Shown here piece by piece: positions 59,489-64,000 of a stretch of 64,000 nt of DNA. The stretch comes from Diplonema japonicum. Its lineage: Eukaryota > Euglenozoa > Diplonemea > Diplonemida > Diplonemidae. Position numbers and translations under genes: made by a program. The notes below the pieces were generated by a model. The model worked only from the letters and a program-made list of their open reading frames with translations, searched no databases and had not been told where the DNA came from. Numbering within the stretch: position 1 is the first letter of the stretch; each line of letters starts with the position of its first letter. The stretch is from contig OZ025704.1 in NCBI GenBank assembly GCA_964019335.1, forward strand, positions 434,001 through 498,000, in the 5' to 3' direction.

Positions 59489-61207
59489 AGGGCAGCACGT
59501 TGCTTAAGGGATGGGCGGGTGTGTCGGTGGCACTCACGCTGATAGCATTCTCAACACTTCTGGGGAGGGGTGACACGGACGTCAGCGTTGATAAGAAGAT
59601 AGCACAACATAGTGAACCTGGTCGGTTGGAGGTTAGAGGTGAGGTTGGAGAATCAAAGAGTGAAAAACAAACAGTCATATCCCGTTTAGAGGTACCAGAG
59701 TTAGCTGTTGTAGCAGATAAGAAACCCGAGAAGGCCGAGTACCGTGGGGAACCTGGGAAGTGGACGGGTGAGTGCAAAAATTATCCTGGCTTGGGTGTTA
59801 AGTTTCTCAGCCCCACAACACGTCCTGTGGCGGCAGTCAGAAGGGAAAAGGACTGGAAACCATGGAAACTACCGCAAGAGATTGAAGATGAACACAATGA
59901 CGAGGCACGCTTCAAGGTCCCACCTGGGTGGACGTCTGTGGCCAGCAAGATGGGGAAACAGTGGTTTCACATCACTAACTTCTGCGTGAAAGACGGGAAG
60001 CTGACGCTATTCGACAAGAAACAAGATATTAGCGTTCGAAAGAAACGCTTCAATTTGTACAATGAATTCACGCGACACAGGAACAAGCTGTCATACCACA
60101 TAGAGAGCGTTCCTGACAAGCTACCGGGACCGCTGGTGGACAACCCAGCATGGATCCTTTCCTTCTGGTGTCAGGATCTGTTCCACTCTACCTTAACATT
60201 GATGCCTGCACACGCCATCAAGAAGTGGAACAACTCCGACATCTATGTCACCCTTTGCAAGCCCAAGTCACCCTGCCACACCAAGCTGGGTTCCCAGATC
60301 TCCTGGAACGACAGCTACAATCCAATGTGGGGCAACGACAAGCAGTTCTCGTATGCCGGGAACCCCTATTGGAGGATGTACAGAGTCCTCACCGACCAGC
60401 CCTGGCGTATAAGGCCATTAGGAAAGCACCCTTTCTACAATAACAAGTCGAGATGCTACAAAGAGGGATTCATCGACAAGAAATGGTTTATCCAAATCAC
60501 CCGACAAGAGGCAATAGACTACTCCAACCATCATTTAAGCAACTTCGGGATCAAAAGGCAGAAGAGGGAGTGCAAGAAGGAAGGTGGCTACAGGATGACG
60601 ATGATCAATAGGCAGGGCGCGACAAGGAAGCTCGCAAACATACAGGAAGTCTCGGAGGCAGCGATGTGCCATGGGTTCAACGTGACAGTAGTGGCGTTTG
60701 AGAAGTTTGATTTAAGGGAGCAGATTGAGATCGTGGCAAACACTGACCTGCTGCTAGGGATGCACGGCAATGGGCTGATCTGGACTATGTTCCAGGAGAT
60801 AGGGGCGTATGAGATAGAGATCATGGGCTCGTGGTACGAGAGGTACGCACGGTTGTGGGGCAATGGATACAACAACACAAACACCTTCGACAAGTACGGC
60901 AAGAAGGGCAACGAGTGGAAACCCTTCCAGGCTGATATGAAGCAGGTCGGCTTGGCCCTCGCTCGGGCCAAAGAGCACTTGGACTCCACCTCTTGTGGAA
61001 ATGTGAAGCTGCCTACTATGTCCGAAAGCCACAAAACAGTGTGGGAGGTATGCAGCAGAATACGTGTAACCAGCACAGAACATCTTGATTCGCAACCATC
61101 CGGAGTTGGCGCTGCCTGCAGGTGAGCGTGCAGCATATCTGAAGAACAAAGGACACAAGACTGAAGTGACAACTGGCGGCGAGAGCAGTGAAGCTGGAAA
61201 TGTATGA
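59485..61207 (+). CDS. GT61-family glycosyltransferase (type II membrane protein)
   Basis: Exons 59485-61047 and 61079-61207 encode 563 residues. The 31-nt intron (GTATGC..ACAG, phase 0) opens a 42-residue C-terminus (NILIRNHPELALPAGERAAY onward) that read-through would miss. An N-terminal signal anchor (about 8-24, GWAGVSVALTLIAFSTLLG) predicts a Golgi/ER lumenal enzyme. The C-terminal third matches the GT61/EOGT-type (DUF563) core: INRQGATRKLANIQEV (nucleotide-sugar-binding Arg region), FEKFDLREQIEIVANTDLLL, then GMHGNGLIWTMF and YEIEIMG. Family members transfer xylose, GlcNAc or arabinose; the donor here is unknown. Neighbouring Thr-rich and large surface glycoproteins are obvious candidate substrates. 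Confidence 0.85.
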
Positions 61208-61327
61208 AAGAACAAATGGTATCAACACCTTTCGCAGTCTGAAGCGTCGGAGGACTCGAAGTAATGGTCGTTTAACTTAACCCTATTCGTTCATGGACGT
61301 ACTTCTTTTTGCGCATATCAAACAGGA

Positions 61328-63790
61328 ATGGAAAATGCTCAGATGCAGTTGCTGACGGCACTCAGTCTTTACTTTCTTGGTGCTTCTGGCGAGATGCTGC
61401 CCGGCCTATCGGATCCCGTGCTGTACATGAATGTAGACACAAAGACGATCTTGGATCTGAATCTGAAGACAAGCGCTCCCCAGTGGAGTTTGGGTGCATG
61501 GACAGGGCTGCTAGCAGATGAGCTAAACATAGCAGACAACAGAGCAAAGGTATGGCGTATCGCAGGGGGTGCTACGGAGAGCTCCTTCCAAGTTGCAAGC
61601 AGGATCGTCAAGGAGTACGCGTCACCCGCAGTAAGGCAAGTGAAGATGGGCGTTCCACTGCATGGTGACTTTTACATAGGAAACATCGAGGGCATCTCCA
61701 AGGCAGGGCTCCGCACCATCGCGCAGCTGGCAGTCAAAGACGTGGCAGCCATGTATGGTGTGGAGCGTGAGACAGTTCATGCATTGTGCACATCGGAGAC
61801 CACAGGCATCCAAGTGAGGTACTCTGTAGACCTGAAGCACAACAACGACCCACAAGAAGTACTCACGACGTACATCAGCCACATGACACCGAAAGGATAC
61901 CTCACGACATCCACCAGACAAGGTTTACTTGAAGCAATTGGTGGTGATACGACGGCGACTCTCTTAAAAAGTGAGACAACAACAAGCACCCTGACGCTCC
62001 AAGGCATTATCCTCATCTTTTTAACACCTGCGGAAATAGAGCTCTTAAGTAGGGAAGCTGCGAAGTCCATCGCCAAGGTCATAGACGTGTCGCAGGCGTC
62101 TGTGAACACTTTGATGAGAAGCGGTGTTTCCGTGTCGCATGTTGACTTCACAGTCAGCAGCGGCTCCGGGAAGACAAAGGCCGAACTTGACTCCATGCTG
62201 GCAAGCAAGCTGAACGACACCGACATAAGCAATATCCAAACACTGTGGGAACAGATGACTACTCTGGTATTCAAAGGCGCAGGTGCATCGAACAGTAGTG
62301 CTGTACTATGCCGTGGTGTAGGTTGTGAGACGGTAGGTTCCCCACCACTAGTGCAAGGCGGTGTAGGGTGGTACATATTCCCAGCCATGGACATTGAAGA
62401 AGAGCCAAACAGTAGAAATGCTTTAGAGAACTCACTGCTGCTTGACATCAGCAACCAGTACGGTGTATCTGCAACCTCTATCTCTGTTCAGTTACAAAGA
62501 AGTCAGCCGGGGAAGGCGGTGTTTTCAGTTATCTCAACCGTACCTCAAGTCCAAACAAGGGCCGACAACCTGTTCAGCACAGCTGCAGGTCTGAGTTTCC
62601 CTCTTCTTGAGCAGGCCTATGCATCTGTCCAGACGAATGGCTCAGTGGAAGTTGACAAAAATGCAAGCAGGCAGCCGGAGTTGCTGGACAGATCATACCT
62701 CTTACTTGAACCTGTGAACAAGGCAACCTTTGACGTGCAGGCGTTCCAAAGTTCAGTCATTGAGGAGATGGGTCTCGGCGACTGCAACATGTCGCCTGTT
62801 GTGACTGTTAGCAGCTATGGCGACACACAGTACCTAAAGGCAACCGTGCAGGGGTGCGAAAGGACACATACCAACGCATCTTTGATATCAGTTCAATTTA
62901 CTGAGGGCACACCATCTCCCGTAGATCTTCGGTCAGCCGTGCTGTCGTCATCGCTGTGCTGCAAGGACACCTGCCTCATGGCTGTTTTCTGCACCAAGCT
63001 GGGTATCGTAAACGTGGACTTGTCCCATCTGTCGTGCCCTGCTATGAACGCTTCTCTGCACTGCCAAGCAAAAAAAGAGTGCATATGGAAGGAGGGCTCT
63101 TGTGCCACGCAGGTCCTTCCGACACAATCTACAACAGCTGCGCCGTTGACCCCCACTCCAGACAGCAGCAACGACTTTCCTTGGTTTCTTGTAACTATCG
63201 CCGGCGGTTCTGCGTTGCTGTGTCTCATTCTACTGGCTGTAGTACTGACATGCATCAAGAAGCGGCGTGGGGGTCTAAGCATTACGAAGGCAAGAGAAGA
63301 ACCAAAAGAGTTCCAAGAGTTCGCCTCACCGTCCGATATGGCCAACCCGCACCGCCTTCCTGAGAATGTGACTCCTCACTTGCATCCCATTGCACTACCA
63401 ACTGTCGTTTCCCCCAGCTCTGCTCAAGGGCCTGAGACCTTGTACCCGTCGCCTCCACACAAAGTGCCCTTTCGTCTCCCGCCACCACCTGTAGCCACAT
63501 CACAGGGAGTTGGCTCGGGAAGCGGTTCTCAGGGACAGGCATGGTACCCTGCGACTGAAGTCTTGTCACCTCCTCCTCTGCTCAAGGCCTTACCATTTGA
63601 TCCCAATGAGACACCTGTGCCGAAGTACAAAGATGTCCTGCCAGCTTTGTCTGACGTTAATCCATTGAAGGGCATGAATCCACTTGCGATGCATGACATG
63701 ACTGCAGCACGGACAACTACCCTAAGAGCACTCGATAGGCATAACCACGAGGGGGCTCCACAAGTATGTACAGAGTTTGTCAACGCGTAA
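61328..63790 (+). CDS. Large type I surface glycoprotein
   Basis: A single exon of 820 residues. The start is 2 bases after ATCAAACAG. The N-terminus has a signal-like hydrophobic stretch (MQLLTALSLYFLGASG). The ectodomain (about 20-615) contains repeated ~90-residue alpha/beta units ending in short strand motifs (VHALCTSETTGIQVRYSVDL; VNTLMRSGVSVSHVDFTVSS; SATSISVQLQRSQPGKAVFS), perhaps SEA-like. A Cys-rich PSI-like module follows (about 545-600, KECIWKEGSC). One membrane span (about 618-641, FLVTIAGGSALLCLILLAVV) precedes KKRR and a ~170-residue Pro-rich tail (FRLPPPPV). It is probably an adhesion or sensing protein. Unit boundaries are approximate and the family is not known to me. Confidence 0.7.
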   Translation: MENAQMQLLTALSLYFLGASGEMLPGLSDPVLYMNVDTKTILDLNLKTSAPQWSLGAWTGLLADELNIADNRAKVWRIAGGATESSFQVASRIVKEYASPAVRQVKMGVPLHGDFYIGNIEGISKAGLRTIAQLAVKDVAAMYGVERETVHALCTSETTGIQVRYSVDLKHNNDPQEVLTTYISHMTPKGYLTTSTRQGLLEAIGGDTTATLLKSETTTSTLTLQGIILIFLTPAEIELLSREAAKSIAKVIDVSQASVNTLMRSGVSVSHVDFTVSSGSGKTKAELDSMLASKLNDTDISNIQTLWEQMTTLVFKGAGASNSSAVLCRGVGCETVGSPPLVQGGVGWYIFPAMDIEEEPNSRNALENSLLLDISNQYGVSATSISVQLQRSQPGKAVFSVISTVPQVQTRADNLFSTAAGLSFPLLEQAYASVQTNGSVEVDKNASRQPELLDRSYLLLEPVNKATFDVQAFQSSVIEEMGLGDCNMSPVVTVSSYGDTQYLKATVQGCERTHTNASLISVQFTEGTPSPVDLRSAVLSSSLCCKDTCLMAVFCTKLGIVNVDLSHLSCPAMNASLHCQAKKECIWKEGSCATQVLPTQSTTAAPLTPTPDSSNDFPWFLVTIAGGSALLCLILLAVVLTCIKKRRGGLSITKAREEPKEFQEFASPSDMANPHRLPENVTPHLHPIALPTVVSPSSAQGPETLYPSPPHKVPFRLPPPPVATSQGVGSGSGSQGQAWYPATEVLSPPPLLKALPFDPNETPVPKYKDVLPALSDVNPLKGMNPLAMHDMTAARTTTLRALDRHNHEGAPQVCTEFVNA

Positions 63791-64000
63791 TGCACCACAG
63801 TTAGCATTGAAGATAGATGAGCTTGATCTCAGCGTTTAGATTAGATTGTTAGCACATTGTGCATATTGCTTGTTAAAAAGTAGATTAGTCCATACTTTAC
63901 GTTCGTGCATCGCTCATTAACATACTCGAATAGGTTTGGTATGACATGTCGGTTTGGACTTCACGGAATGCTTCTGTCACACCGTCTGTTGCTTTAAGGA
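63791..64000. other. Intergenic end of window
   Basis: A 210-base A/T-rich spacer after the last stop codon. I see no start codon with a convincing acceptor before the window ends; a following gene probably starts outside. Confidence 0.5.

Overview
This window looks like nuclear DNA of a unicellular eukaryote. Every gene I can support, 25 in all, lies on the + strand. From about 9.6 kb to the end, genes follow one another with intergenic gaps often of only 63-130 bases. Almost every start codon sits a few bases to a few tens of bases behind a pyrimidine-rich stretch ending in AG. Sixteen cis-introns can be placed by restored reading frame and protein continuity. They are 31-81 nt long; all begin GTAT (14 of 16 GTATG) and end in AG. 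This layout fits polycistronic transcription with spliced-leader trans-splicing plus very small cis-introns, as in euglenozoans (a diplonemid-like flagellate is my preferred guess) or the perkinsid/dinoflagellate lineage. No spliced-leader RNA gene is in the window, so this is inference.

Layout. 1-9.6 kb has no convincing gene: long homopolymers of all four bases, short microsatellites, a family of TTTCACGC-type hairpins and a possible small mobile element with a broken ORF (1023-1879). 9.6-11.9 kb holds two small single-membrane-span proteins, probably mitochondrial, and an RRM-like protein. 12.1-19.0 kb holds a major vault protein relative with an N-terminal lipidation-type motif and a giant coiled-coil protein. 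19.4-25.1 kb holds an SDR epimerase-like protein, an NDUFAF6-like complex I assembly factor, a class E/cAMP-receptor-like seven-helix receptor and a Mic60/mitofilin-like protein. 25.7-27.1 kb is a two-pore potassium channel bracketed by a 58-bp direct repeat. 28.8-38.7 kb is an intron-free block: two repeat-rich scaffold-like proteins, a PNUTS-like PP1-docking protein and a Gpt2/Sct1-type acyltransferase. After another low-complexity gap (38.7-40.5 kb) come an EAF-like elongation factor, an Arf-like GTPase, a VPS9 Rab-GEF, a NYN-domain putative nuclease, an ankyrin-PDZ protein, a UBL protein, a UBA/zinc-ribbon protein, a mucin-like surface protein, a GT61 glycosyltransferase and a large surface glycoprotein, with several unrecognised proteins between them.

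Themes: mitochondrial inner-membrane biology (assembly factor, cristae organiser, small subunits), membrane signalling and traffic (receptor, K+ channel, Arl, VPS9), surface glycoproteins beside a glycosyltransferase, and transcription elongation/termination factors (EAF-like and PNUTS-like) that matter in organisms relying on polycistronic transcription. Several genes look broken or frameshifted until the tiny introns are recognised; some introns are stop-free and in frame and would be mis-called as coding lysine, phenylalanine or proline runs.
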